Assembly (NCBI GenBank): GCA_964019415.1
Contig: OZ025889.1
Location: forward strand, 4,571,870 to 4,635,869
Reading direction: 5' to 3'
DNA: 64,000 nt
From: Ianthella basta
Lineage: Eukaryota; Porifera; Demospongiae; Verongiida; Ianthellidae
Position 1 is the first letter of the stretch. The number at the start of each line of letters is the position of its first letter. Positions 11,101 through 27,325 of the stretch are shown here, piece by piece. Made by a program: the position numbers and the translations under genes. The notes beneath the pieces were generated by a model. The model did no database searches. It had not been told where the DNA came from and saw nothing but the letters and a program-made list of their open reading frames with translations.

Positions 11101-13676
11101 AATACAGCACAATGCACTGAATAGAATTCTATATCTTCAGGCCTGTAGGCTGGGGGGGTTCAGGGGTTCAGAAGACCCCCCCCCCCCCCCCCCCCCACAG
11201 CACTGGATAAGTCCCACCTGCCACTGAAAACTCTACAATATAGTCGCACAAACTTGTCATTCCATGTTAACTTCTAACACCTAGGCCTGTATGTAGTAAT
11301 GGCTCAACTGAACACTGCTCAGCAGCACTCACAGTACTGCACTGTGTTCCACTTTGGCTGGACAAGACCCCCCCCATTTTCTGTACGGGCCTGACCTTCA
11401 TACTGTAATCAGAACCATGTTTTTACATCATAATAATTGTATTTTATGTGGGACCATCTGCATGGCATCACTCATATATAGGATACACTGGACAATGCAA
11501 GTTATATAGGGTTGTAAATTTTGGGGGGTTAGTCCAGCAATGCATGATTGATTTGGCGGAGGCTCATAGCTGTGTTGGTACATTCAAACAGGTAATTCAA
11601 CAAGCAATACTGCAGCTTCAAACAAATAGGGGGAGCTCGAGGTGGTAGCAAGAGGTTGTGGTTGAGAGCCTCTGTCAGCTCCATATATAATCCGTAAGCA
11701 GCTGCAGTTGACAAAGGCTCCAGCTGAAATGTCCTGCTATTACCTCCCCTGTTTGAAAGTGCAGTATTGCTGTTAAATTTCCTATTTGAATGGTTCAAAT
11801 GGCAAGAGGTGGACTGCACATTTATACAGCATAATTCAATATCTGCACAGCACAATAAATAACCCGTAATAAGAAGCACATAGCAATTATTATTACATAA
11901 TATTATATAAGACTACAATAATACTGCATGCTTACCAGTTGGCATTGAAGTTGGTGTAATTTTAAGAGCCAGTAAAGGTGTGAAACTGGTCAAAATAGGG
12001 TTGCACAGGGTTGCTCCCTGAGTTGGACTCCAGCAATTGGAATGCCCAGTGAAGTAACTACTTGTAAAGTTATCTGCTACCATGATGGGAATCCCATTAA
12101 TCTGAGTGTTGCTGCCATAGGGTGTACTCTGAGGTAGAGAAATTCCCAGGATGTCACCGGCCATCACTTCAATTGAAGCATCACCTAGATCAATACTGAA
12201 ATTGGAATCTAGTGAGTTACTGAAATAGAAAGGTGCTATTAATGAGTTGCTTCCAGAAGCGACCTTCTCTGGAGTAAACACTGCATTGCTGTTGATGCCA
12301 GTTGGAGCATAGTAGCTTTCAAATTGGTTTAGTCGCCACACTTGCAAGTTCAGGACTAAAGTTCTGTTGTAGTAGTAATTACGGCGTTCCAAAGCTTCAA
12401 AGTAAGCTATACCACTAATTCCTCGAATCCATCCATCACAATGGAACTTAATCGTGGGATACACCGACAGTCCTTGACGGATCCACCTGCTGGTTGCAAC
12501 AGTAGAGAGCTTAGCTTCTTCCAGTAGCCCAGTCACACACTGAAATTTGTCATCTGTTATAGATATGCAAGAGGAACAGAACAATTATGCTACAAATGGC
12601 CACTCCATGTATGTATTTGCCATGACCATTTACATGCTCTAGCTGTAAGTTTCTAGGTGTGGAACCTCATTACAAATAACTATAATGTACTGTATTGGTT
12701 ATGGACTTAATTTGGACAAACATCATTGTTAGCTATTCTGTCAAGTCAGTGTATACAGTACTGCATGGGACATCCTGTATATGTCACTGTGGTTTGACAT
12801 ATGATACATCATACACTCTCAATCGCACAGCGAGCAGCCATCTGCTTACACGTTAAGCAGTGGCAGATCCAGAGATCCAATTTAGGGTGGTGCCCATGTC
12901 CCAGGCTATGTAATAAGTGGGAGTCTGTGGTGTAACCCCTGGGGGTAAATTTTGACAAACAAGATGCTCTCTGGCTAATTTATAGGACCTTTGAAATGAC
13001 TTCTGTAGGTAGCTAACTGACTGGAAGAACACTTCATTCAAGTGTCGGTATATACGTATATACATGTGCTGTTTATACCATGCAACTGCTGCTTTGAAAA
13101 ATATAGATGATTGAATACCATCAAGAATCTTGAGTTAGGGAGATAACTGGCGCTACATGTAGGCCTATAGGTGAACATCAGGTCTATCAATTCCACTCGC
13201 CTCCTGTGGAGACGATTGGGGCTCAATTTAACCCTGCTCTTTTCCACATCAGAGAATCTATGTATGATCAAATAGCTCGATGACGGCCGCGTACAGTTGG
13301 CTGGGGTACGTACCTCGTATCAAGAGCGCCTGAGCCCTGGCTTCGATAAACCACAGTGGTCGCCGTGCATGCACACTCGCAATTGAGCCTAAATCTTCAA
13401 GACCCGACAGACACAGCTACGTACCTACCCATTAATACAGGTACACTGTCCATCGATAGAGAAGAAACTAGTCACAATGTGGCTAGCTAGCTATAGTTGG
13501 TAGGCAATGGACAGTTGCAGGGTGTGCTCCACTGCAGAGATCGCCTCACTGCCGGTATTATCAGCGGCAATGTCCACCTAGTGCTTACCTGTAGCGACCT
13601 GTGCGGATGTCAAGAGGCAGACACAGCAGAACAGCAAGGAGACGAACAAGACGACCATCCTTCCTGTTACAGCCAT
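2103..13676 (-). CDS. RTK1: receptor with two ectodomains and a probable pseudokinase
   Basis: Proposed exons: 13676-13589 signal peptide ([16 protein letters not shown]), 12553-11936 ectodomain 1, 9969-9358 ectodomain 2, 8213-8043 transmembrane, 7781-7438 and 7075-7010 juxtamembrane tyrosine tail, 5858-5547, 5175-5108, 4926-4779, 4273-4067, 3418-3333 and 2307-2103 kinase. With both ectodomains and without the decayed sixth exon the sum is 2925 nt, in frame, 974 aa. The P-loop GEGEFG, VAVK (Lys about 696) and HRDLAARN (about 792) are kept. DFG reads NFG (about 812) and the activation-loop tyrosine cluster is reduced to DDCIYR, so catalysis is doubtful. All splice sites are GT-AG; the donor at 7438 (GTGTGT) is weaker. 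The known family role is phosphorylation of tyrosine in substrates and tails at the plasma membrane; a signalling-adaptor or decoy role here is inference. Whether both ectodomain exons enter one transcript is unproven. Confidence 0.8.
4753..4778 (-). repeat. GT repeat starting at the RTK1 exon-9 donor
   Basis: On the sense strand the intron begins directly with an uninterrupted GT run, so the donor is embedded in a microsatellite. RTK2 (GTACAC) and RTK3 (GTATAC) have ordinary donors at the same place. Confidence 0.8.
5943..6025 (-). pseudogene. decayed RTK1 exon 6 (juxtamembrane)
   Basis: The antisense of this stretch aligns with exon 6 of RTK2 (32718-32629) and RTK3 (41796-41707): an acceptor-like TTTCAG, then blocks around AGCAATGG and GCTTTGAATG. 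Read in the required phase 0 it meets TAG after eight codons, and no good donor remains. Flanking exons 5 and 7 both meet in phase 0, so leaving this exon out keeps the RTK1 frame. Confidence 0.6.
8801..9000. other. assembly gap of 200 N
   Basis: Exactly 200 N inside the RTK1 intron between ectodomain 2 and the transmembrane exon. The 17 bases GAATGGTTCAAATGGCA occur both immediately before (8784-8800) and immediately after (9001-9017) the gap. The paralogous stretch near 11,780 has this string once and no gap. Confidence 0.95.
10795..10985 (-). pseudogene. decayed duplicate of the RTK1 transmembrane exon
   Basis: The acceptor side (about 10,910-10,985) closely matches 8,150-8,240, and the far side (about 10,805-10,850) matches the GLRLNKQL region after the membrane helix. 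The hydrophobic core between them is deleted and out of frame. It lies between ectodomain exons 1 and 2 of RTK1, which shows that ectodomain plus transmembrane exon was duplicated as a block (8.0-10.0 kb against 10.8-12.6 kb) and the extra membrane exon then decayed. Confidence 0.75.
11166..11197. repeat. poly-C tract
   Basis: A long C run in the RTK1 intron between the two ectodomain exons, next to a GGGGGGTTCAGGGG stretch. The length may be unreliable in the assembly. Confidence 0.85.
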
Positions 13677-14045
13677 AGCTAGTACATGTACAATTAGCTG
13701 TGGAGTGTTATTACATACCGTATATTTCAGCGTTTTCGGTATAATAACGGTCCTATTCCAAGGGGTGCGATGTTCCAATGTGGATCGAGAGTGGGGACTG
13801 AACCATGTTCTTCAATCATACAAACGATCATACACGTGTACATGCGCCTTTCCATTCTGACATGGTGGCATCAACAATAGCAATCCGCCAGCATTGCAAG
13901 GAACTTTATAATTCACAACATCTATACAGCATACATTAGTATACACTGTCAATGTGAGTGTGTTATGTAGCTGCATACAGCTAACTAGATAAGCATGCCT
14001 ATGACACCTAGTATGTGGCACTGTGTGTACACCAATCATGACCAG
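13677..14045. other. 5' flank of RTK1
   Basis: Upstream of the RTK1 signal-peptide ATG on the minus strand. It should hold promoter and 5' UTR, but no TATA box or other element is obvious enough to call. Confidence 0.4.
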
Positions 14046-14779
14046 AGAAGCAATATAGCTACCTTACAACCACTACAAAGTAATTGGGCTCCACCTGCTG
14101 TCATGCCTCTCCACTATTAGTTTACTGTACACAAAATTCCCTCCATTCTGTTCCCATACCTGTCAATGGCTTGCAAGCCCCACGAACACCATAGCTAGAA
14201 CAGTACTAACAGCATACAAATGTGCATAGTATAATTATACCTCACAGTATAATCATTCTACTACATGTACACACAAACATACATACAGCAGTATAGTAGC
14301 TAAATTCATTAGCTTGCATGCGTCTGCAGTCATTTGTACAGCTTGTATATGGCACAATGAATATCAACATATCAAATGTATTGATATGATGAATAATTAT
14401 GATTATACATTCATTACTTGGATTAACAGTGTTAAGCAAGTCTGTTAACTTACAACTCTGTTAAACCATGTTGAGTAAGCTGTCATTGCAAGTTAACAAG
14501 ATCTTTTACAACTCTGGTAACTAAGGCAATTGGTGCAGTGATTCCGAATTCATTTGTTATTGCCATGCATGCAGTACACAACTAAATAAGTACATATATA
14601 CATGTATATAATTAGGTAGTGCTTCCTCCCTTGGTGGGTTAGTTTCTTGGCTGAAAGGTAACAATGACGTTTTACAAGTACGGACTAGTAAAACGGCACT
14701 TCAATGCAAACTCACTGTATGCGCAGTATGCTTATTGCTATGACGTTTGCATATAATTACTGAGCAGTCTAGTGGGATG
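14046..14779. repeat. left arm of a long inverted repeat around receptor A
   Basis: This stretch is the reverse complement, with scattered differences, of 20,012-20,742. The outer end reads GAGAAGCAATATAGCTACC here and GGTAGCTATATTGCTTCTC there; the inner end is CAGTCTAGTGGGATG here and CATCCCACTAGACTG there. The inner end abuts the 3'-most tail exon relic and the other arm abuts the receptor A promoter, so the repeat encloses the whole 6-kb gene. Confidence 0.85.
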
Positions 14780-14817
14780 TCACTACATCCACCTGCTGTG
14801 GACCACTGTTAGCAGTC

Positions 14818-14904
14818 ACTGTAGTACTTGAACATACTCATTACCAGGGCCAGTGCCTGTAACAGTCGCTAGTGGTGGTTGACTAGGGCTCTGCTGCATG
14901 TTCT
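14818..14904 (-). pseudogene. orphan terminal tail exon downstream of receptor A
   Basis: Encodes NMQQSPSQPP...NEYVQVLQ and a stop, equivalent to the last exon of receptors B and C. Receptor A stops earlier at 16,536, so this exon is probably no longer used. It could still join an alternative transcript through the truncated exon at 15.5-15.65 kb. Confidence 0.7.
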
Positions 14905-15511
14905 GAAGGCAAAACAAACACAAAGCATTGTAGTACTATGAAAGCACTACTTTGATCTTACAAACACACACACACAAAACTCATCCAAGAGCTCAATGTC
15001 TAACTCAGGCATTCATTAATACAACTTCCTAAAATCACCTTACATACCACAGTGCACCCATACAATGTGTCTGCTACACCAACAGCATAGCTACAAGCAA
15101 TTCAGTTACTTTGTATACAGCACACAAGCAAGGCCACACCACACACAACGAGGCCATTTGTATTTTCATGGAAGTTATTAGGCATGCTGAGTAGGTAATA
15201 GCTTGATTCTTCTTTGGACGATTGAGCACACCATGAACACTTGACAATTCAATGCAATGTTGTGCCCATCACGGGTTTCATCAGACATACATTGAATTGT
15301 CAAGAGGCCCTTGGTACATCATGAACCAGTAGGCATCCATGCAACTAAAGGGCTACAATAGACAACCACCAGTGAAGCAGTCAGCTTCCTCACTGGCCCA
15401 ATCAGTGACAGCCTACTGTACTTACACTTCAGCAACACAGCCACTGATTAACAGCTACGAGGGGTGACAGAGGTCCCAACACAGGTGACCATGACAGGTC
15501 AGTCACTTACA

Positions 15512-15657
15512 GTGTACTGTGCCTGCACTGAGAGCTGCTGGTAGTCCGGGGGTGGGGGAACACCTCGTGGTACATTGTACTCGGCATGGGTTTGAGGAGG
15601 AGGTCGATGCAGGTGGTTGTACGCATGAGGTGGGTTATACCCTGTTGAATAGTCCAA
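15512..15657 (-). pseudogene. truncated tyrosine-tail exon
   Basis: Matches the donor-side half of the receptor B and C tail exon (LDYSTGYNPPHAYN, HAEYNVPRGVPPPPDYQQL) and keeps the GTAAGT donor. At about 15,657 the homology stops and unrelated sequence shared with 58.2 kb begins, so acceptor and N-terminal half are gone. Confidence 0.75.
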
Positions 15658-15659
15658 CA

Positions 15660-16535
15660 TCTGGGTCTGGCTACAGAAGACTAAAGGGCCGAGGGCTGAC
15701 GTTTGGCATGCCAACCATCCTTCTATGCTACATGTACAATGCATCACATGGTTGCAACGTTACGGTTTAATTAACAATACAGATGGTAAAACAATGATTT
15801 TGCCATTGGACTGAGACAGCCATTAGCATGCATTCTGTAAGCACTCTAAGCAATTGCTTGTGAAGATGTAGCCTAGCTACCACCCATGACAGTTAGTTTT
15901 GACAGTATTATTCAGATGACAATATTGTTATACTTGTAGGAGAAAGAAGACACTTTACGGCATAGAACCTTTACCCTGAAACAAAAGGAAAGAAGATGCT
16001 TAGCTACCTTCAAATTCATCTGTGGCAATTGCATCACCTGCAATATCCTTTAAAGCTGTATATGTTATGCTTTGACCTTGTCATATATACAAATTACATT
16101 TATGGCTAAAATCATGCAAAAGCACAGAGTTACAGACAAAGAATTGTCATAGAGAAGTGGGTAATGAGGATGCAAGGTCAAATTCACTTGAATAAATTGC
16201 ATAATGATAGAATGTAGAAATTATTTATCAGTTAATGGAGAGCAAAAATCAATGCATGCATGGTATTTGTAATTAACATTCTAATATAATAGCAAAAGAC
16301 ATCTTATTGCACCAAACTATATGGACACATTCACTCACGCCATGGAAATTCAAAATAGAATTTATTTTCTTAACTCTTACGTAATTAAGTTGTATACAGG
16401 AGTGTTCTTTTGAAATTATAGCAATTATGCACATATATCTACATTGGTGTAGTGAGTATATATGCATTAACAGCAGGTATAATTATGCTGCACTACTGAT
16501 GCCACAGCTGTTACAATTTCACTGCATGAATGTTA
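15660..16535. other. segment shared with 58.2-58.65 kb
   Basis: Bases about 15,665-15,835 and 16,258-16,535 match 58,205-58,645. The intervening about 420 bases are absent from the 58-kb copy. This is the 3' flank of the alternative transmembrane/tail exon and marks the recombination edge that brought it in. No exon seen. Confidence 0.6.
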
Positions 16536-19683
<3,148 letters not shown>

Positions 19684-20011
19684 CTCCACAACAGTTCTTC
19701 CCGTTCAGTGCCCAGCCCCGCCCTTGCGCCCTGTTTTATTGTACACGCATTGTATGTTGCGAACAAATGTGGTCAGCTGACGTGACCATGTTTGGGTTCA
19801 AGCGCTTACATATACAGGCGCACACTTGCCCTCATCATGCAGCTACATAAATTGCTGGAAGTAGTAGCTAGCTGACACTGTAAAAATGTGAGGCAAGCTT
19901 CCTAGGAGTTGGTTCCATTGTGGCTACAAACATGTAATTGCATGGGACTTGTTGCTCTGCAAGTGGATCGAAGCTGCATGTTATATGAAAACAATAAAGT
20001 GAGCTGGTAGT
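19684..20011 (-). promoter_or_regulatory. 5' flank of receptor A
   Basis: Nearly identical to the flank of receptor B (50,033-50,357); the receptor C flank matches only for about the first 130 bases. It probably contains the minus-strand promoter. No individual factor site is claimed. Confidence 0.4.
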
Positions 20012-20742
20012 GCATCCCACTAGACTGCTCAATAATTATATGTAAACTTCATAGCAATATACATACTGCGCATACAGTGAGTTTGCATTGAAGTGCCGTT
20101 TTTTACTAGTCTGTATATATTTGTAAAATGTCATTGTTACCTTTCAGCCAAGCAACTAACCCACCAGGGGAGGGAGCACTATCTAATTATATACTTATTT
20201 AGTTGTGTACTGCATGCATGGCAATAACAAACGAACTTGGAATCACTGCACCAGGCCAACTGCCTTAGTTACCAGACTTGTAAAAGATCTTGTTAACTTG
20301 CAATTACTTACTTAACATGGTTTAACAGAGTTGTAAGTTAACATACTTGCGTAACACTGTTAATCCAAGTAATGAATGTATACTCAATCATAAATATTCA
20401 TCATATCAATATTGATATTCATTGCGCCATATACAAGCCATATACAAATGGCTGCAGTCACTACACACATGCAAGCTAATGAATTAAGCTACTATACTGC
20501 TGAATGTATGTTTGTGTGTGCATGTAGTATAGAATGATTATACTGTGAGGTATATATTATGCACATTTGTATGCTGTTGGTACTGCTCTAGCTATGGTGT
20601 TTGTGGGGCTTGCAAGCCATTGACAGGTATGGGAACAGAATGGAGGGAATTTTGTGTACAGTAAACTGATAGTGAAGAGGCATGACAGCAGATGGAGCCC
20701 AATTACTTTGTAATGGTTGTAAGGTAGCTATATTGCTTCTCA
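20012..20742. repeat. right arm of the long inverted repeat around receptor A
   Basis: Reverse complement of 14,046-14,779. It is also close in direct orientation to 50,358-51,081 upstream of receptor B, where homology runs past the arm for about 70 bases more. The arms are therefore part of a larger duplicated segment rather than clean transposon ends. Confidence 0.85.
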
Positions 20743-21452
20743 GGTATATATAATGCCATAGTAGTACTGCATGTGCAGGTCACTCCATGCAGGTCAGTAT
20801 ATGCCATTGACATAGTTTAGAGAATATAAAAGAAAGATGATTTTCAGCCTAACAGAGAGCGTCGAGCTCGCGGCCATTTTACAATGTCCATCAGTGATAA
20901 TTGGAGCTGTATCCCACAGAAGAGACGTTCCTTAGGCTTTTATTCGTATCACTCAATTAATACATGTTTATGACCACATTTCGTTCGATTAAAATATGGC
21001 GAAACGCCATTAGAGACGATTTAAAGCTTTGTAAAAACGACATGAGCGCCGACATTTGCAATGACAAAAATATACGTACATATAATACTAGCGGACAGAC
21101 CTGCCCTTCGGGCAGGTCTCTCCGCGTGCTCGGCGTATGCCAGCTGGTCGGACACAGGCTGGTAATGCCATTGCTACTCAGGCCCCAACTAGTAATGCAC
21201 TGGCTGGTCATGCATGTTCTGGCAAAGGATAGTCCAGGCTGGCCTGGTGATGTCAGTGTGACTGACCTAGCTACCATGTGTGCATGCAAATTTACATTGA
21301 AGATCACCGTAGACTAACAACGGCTAGTTGTAAGAAGCTGATGGTTTCTGTGTGTGAGACAACCCCCTTCCCTTATTCTCAGCTTCGGCATCGCGCTAGC
21401 TTGGGTGCAATTCTCGCACCTGCGTGAACGCCTAGGATACAGCATACTTTCT

Positions 21453-21487
21453 CTAACCCTAACCCTTTTCATACCCTAACCCTAACC
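21453..21487. repeat. interstitial telomere-like CCCTAA repeats
   Basis: Two short runs of CCCTAA units (CTAACCCTAACCC, then CCCTAACCCTAACC) separated by eight bases. TTAGGG is the usual animal telomere unit. Confidence 0.8.
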
Positions 21488-21948
21488 AAAATGTAACCAG
21501 ATGATCTTAACTAACATTTACATGTACAGCAATGCGCAGTCTAAGCCACAGCTATGACAGTAACCCATTGATAGGATATAGGCTGCATGCTTTGAAGTGT
21601 ACACATGCTCAGTATACACATGTACATACATGCATGCATGCATGAATACTTTCAGGAAGTCTGTGAAGCATCAGTTACTACCTTGTAGCGTATATTATGA
21701 AAGTGAATATTATTTTGCACACCATGCAGCCATCGTCATTCATGCATTGTACCACTATTCACTATAATTACTTTCTGCTATGTATTCATGTGCACTGAAG
21801 GGTGCAATGCATTCATTAATGTATACATCTCTAACATAATTATATGTTATAGCTGCAAGGCCCTGTAGGAGGGTCCATTGTATACTGAAAAGTGGTCGAG
21901 TGTATTCTGTAGGGGGGGCTAGTGCGTCCTGTACGTTTTTCGCAGATC

Positions 21949-22370
21949 CAAGATGGCCGACGGTCGGTTCATCCTAGGTTTTCGCCACACGCTCCTCGGC
22001 AGCAGCTTTTTTGCACGTCTACCACCTTATATTGATGTGAGGTACAGCGTGACACGGCTGGAAACGTTTGGGCACGTTTCGTCGACGTTCGCGAGAGGAG
22101 TTGGCGAACAACGGTTGGTTCTTCTTTTGTATTGGCAGCATAGGAGCGTGCGCGGAAAACCGTATATTTTCTCCGTAAATCCAAGATGGCGGCCGGTTGT
22201 TTGGAGGTTTTTCGCCGCGCGCTCCTCGGCAGGGGCTTCTTTGCGCACTTCGCCCCCCTTAGATCGAGACCGGGTGTAGCGTCCGTAATCTGGGAAAGTT
22301 TGGTGTCCATGCGCCGTTGCTCGCGGGAGGAGTTCGCGAACAACCGTTCTGCTCAATCCCTCTTTATATA
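21949..22370. repeat. two-copy 231-bp CpG-rich tandem repeat
   Basis: Units start at about 21,950 and 22,181 with CCAAGATGGC and share CTCCTCGGCAG and a GAGGAGTTNGCGAACAAC block. They are far richer in CpG than the surroundings. Short open frames on both strands follow from the repeat and are not convincing genes. Confidence 0.7.
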
Positions 22371-22378
22371 TATAGATA

Positions 22379-22977
22379 TACACCACCACACAGTGCAAGT
22401 TGCTATCTGTGCATGCAGTATATGCGCCAGTGCTTCTATGAACAAGACCACCAGTGCAAGTTGCCAAGGGTGACCACCCCGAGTGCAAGTAGAGTGTTTG
22501 CGCTAGTATGCAACTTGCACTTGGGCAGAACACGGTTCACATATAGTGCCTAAGTGCAAGTTGCAAAGCCATTGCTGCATCCTGCTCCAACTTGTGCCGT
22601 TCGACTAGCACCAACACTGTACTTGCATTCATAGTGTCCCCCACTGCATGCCAATCGATGCTGGTGCCCGGTCCCCCTGACCTTCAGCAACTTGCGCTGG
22701 TGGTGTTTTTCCTTCCTTCAACTAGCGCAAACACTCTACTTGCACTCGGGGTGGTCACCCTTGGCAACTTGCACTGGTGGCCTTGTTCATAGAAGCACTG
22801 GCGCATATACTGCTTGCGCAGATTGCAACTTGCACTGTGTAGTGGTGGTGTATATATAGCACAAACACTCTACCTGCACTTGGGGTGGTTACTCTTGGCA
22901 ACTTGCACTGGTGGTCTTGTTCCTAGTAGCACTTGCACATATACTGCATGCGTAGATTGCAACTTGCACTGTGATGA
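22379..22977. repeat. inverted and direct repeats built on AGTGCAAGTTGC
   Basis: 22,379-22,507 is the reverse complement, with few changes, of 22,721-22,852; a third, more diverged copy follows in direct orientation at 22,860-22,977. The motif AGTGCAAGTTGC or its complement recurs throughout, including in the central spacer. Confidence 0.85.
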
Positions 22978-23236
22978 TGGTGCATGGTGGTGGTAGTGGT
23001 GTCATGGAAGGGGTGCCATGGGATAGTAGCCTGTAGTGGTTGTATATTAATCTATGACAGTTGTATATAATTCAGTTCGTTTGTTTGTTTGTTTGTCTGT
23101 TCGTTCGCGATTCGGGCAAAAACTACTGCACAGAACGCCACTAAACTCTCAGACATTATAAAGTGGGGCTCCACCAGTGTTCTCCATGGGTTGAAATCGC
23201 CCGTCTTGCAGCTCTTGAAGAGATATCCTTCTATTC

Positions 23237-23840
23237 CCGGTGACACGGTTTATTCCATCCCCCCAGTTTTGTATCCCCCCGGGTAAAATAAACTAGGATA
23301 CTTTATCCCCCGACTTCGAATTTCTGAGTATTTCTTAACTCTTTTTGGCGTGTTTCACCTCGAGGGGTTGTTCTGACAGTCATCAACCCTGCTTTGACAA
23401 GCAGTAGCTAAGATTCAGACCGTTTCATGCTCCTCACATGCTCAGGCTGTAGCGTCGACGTACCTGCACATCGATGTCCACCGGTTTACGAAACTGCACG
23501 CCGTACTGCTACTCAAACACTTCTGCTCGTTGTAGTAGTGCCCTCTTGACATTCTTCGAGAACCCAGAGGATTACACAAGCATCCCAGCCATGGTAGAAG
23601 GACAAAAACCTCACCGCGGTCGTCAGTTAACAAGATCGATGTGGTCTTCTGCAAGGACTGCGAAGGAAGTGCAGGGTTCGCAGATATCATCACCTAACAG
23701 TCTCTTCTGGTAGTGGTAAGTCTCATCCTGCACTAGGGTGCATTTTACTAGCTTCTATCAGCATTTCTGTGTCGTTTAACCAACCTTCGGTTACCCGGGG
23801 GGATACTTTATACGGGGGGTAAAATAAACTGTGACACCGG
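23237..23840. mobile_element. 604-bp element with about 48-bp terminal inverted repeats
   Basis: The left end CCGGTGACACGGTTTATT...CCCCCCGGGTAA is mirrored at the right end as TTACCCGGGGGG...AATAAACTGTGACACCGG with several mismatches. There is no transposase inside. It looks like a non-autonomous DNA transposon; I could not see a clear target-site duplication. Confidence 0.55.
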
Positions 23841-24534
23841 TTTTTCGTTTGCGGTGACGGCCATTATATTAATTATCGCTCCCTTGACTTCCGGTTGTCG
23901 GACGGTTTGTTTCGTTCAATGATCGACTTTACTCGGCCGTCGTTATAGCAGCTACCTTCCGTTGCTACCAGCTCAGATACGTCAAAACTGGCTGGGGCCG
24001 ACTTGCTGCTGTGCGACTCGCCTTAGCAGAAGCCCGCCGAAGGCGGGCGCCCTGCTAGTATTATAATATTTGGGCACGTGACATTATAGGTTTATGGTGA
24101 TGTTTGCTGTACATGTATTTGCATGTGGCAGTCAGTGCTGGCAGTTGTGCACTTGCACGCTAGCTTGCCTTTGGCAGGATTCTGTACAAATACCCTATCA
24201 CCATTTGTCCCACCATATGTGAATGTGGAAGTCAGTGGTGGTGATGGAGCACTTGTAAGAAAGCTTGCCTTCAGTGGTGGGTGTGCCAGTGGGTAAGTGA
24301 AGAAATGCAAGGTGCACACACACTGGAAGTGTGTGGTGTCAATGCATATGGCTATATTCATGCATGTGAAATGCCATCATAGCTAAGTCTATGGCGCAAT
24401 ACACACTACGGAAAGCTGTAGTGTACAGGCACATACACAATGAGCCGCACAGGAGTTTATTTCCTTCACTGAATCAGGCAAGCACAGTACAACCTTAACT
24501 CAGAAGAGCCTTCATCCAGTCGAGCGCATTGCCT

Positions 24535-24890
24535 CCATTTTGTGACAAATTAAGCAATCCTGCTAATGACATGAGCAAATGGGCCATCTAACTATGTCCA
24601 CTTAGTGTCACGACTTAGCAGGGCTGGGTTGGTGGGATATGCAATGAACCTCTCTTTTCTCGGCCATTTTGTGACTAATTAAGAAATTCTGCTAATGACA
24701 TAAACAGTTTGATTATCTGGCTAGGTCCACCAAGTGTCAGGACTGAGCGGGCCTGGCTGGTTAAATAAATAATACACCTCACATATGTCGGCCATTTTGA
24801 GACTAATTAAGAAATCCCGCTAATAACATAGGAAGGTGGACCACTTTGACATGTCCACCAAGTTTCACGTCTCAATGAGCCAAGATGCAT
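24535..24890. repeat. three-copy tandem repeat of about 125 bp
   Basis: Units begin with CCATTTTG at about 24,535, 24,664 and 24,792. Each carries GACNAATTAAGNAAT, GCTAATNACAT and TGTCCAC or GGTCCACC at matching spacing. No coding frame. Confidence 0.75.
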
Positions 24891-25208
24891 TAATATACAT
24901 TATTTAAACAACCCATCATCAGCTTCTGTTGCCCATAATATACTCTCAACTGGAGACCCTAGAAGGGTACCGAAATGCCAGGCTATTGAAACTAGCCAAA
25001 TATCTTGTATATCCGGATCCTTTCAACCATCCCCTACCTCCATATCTCTTCAATCTTATAACTCTGACCTCACAAAACCATGGCTATCACACTAGGGGAG
25101 CTTTTATAAACCTCCTTGTTTATCATCAATCAAATTCGAGTTTGGCTGGAAATCGCCCTGCTTTCAGCTATCTTAGACATGGAACTCACAGCTATAACTT
25201 TACTTTTT

Positions 25209-27197
<1,989 letters not shown>

Positions 27198-27232
27198 TTC
27201 TTTCTCTGTCCTCATCCAATCCCTATTACTAT

Positions 27233-27325
27233 TTAGTCTCGTTCCCAGACCCACCTCCGCCGTTCCGCCAATTTTATTTAATAAAATTGGCGGAACGGCG
27301 GAGGTGGGTCTGGGAACGAGACTAA
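27233..27325. mobile_element. perfect 93-bp palindromic MITE
   Basis: Each 46-base arm (TTAGTCTCGTTCCCAGACCC... inward) is exactly complementary to the other around base 27,279. The insertion is flanked by ATTACTATT on both sides. The paralogous site near 36,281 has a single ATTACTATT and no insert, giving an empty site. The duplication of 8-9 bases fits hAT or Mutator-type elements. Confidence 0.85.

Larger units (their letters stand above)
21081..24067. mobile_element. candidate element bounded by inverted ATAATACTAGC ends
   Basis: The left edge reads ATAATACTAGC followed by a GC hairpin (AGACCTGCCC/GGGCAGGTCT). The right edge has a GC hairpin (GCCCGCC/GGCGGGC) followed by GCTAGTATTAT. Hairpin followed by CTAG is what Helitron 3' ends look like, here twice in outward orientation; a terminal-inverted-repeat element is the alternative. 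No transposase is visible inside. The interior has telomere-like, tandem and inverted repeats. Confidence 0.4.

Noticed and set aside
21953-22533. Open frames of 95-168 residues in the CpG-rich tandem repeat
   Set aside because: They occur on both strands, repeat with the DNA unit and have no recognisable domain.
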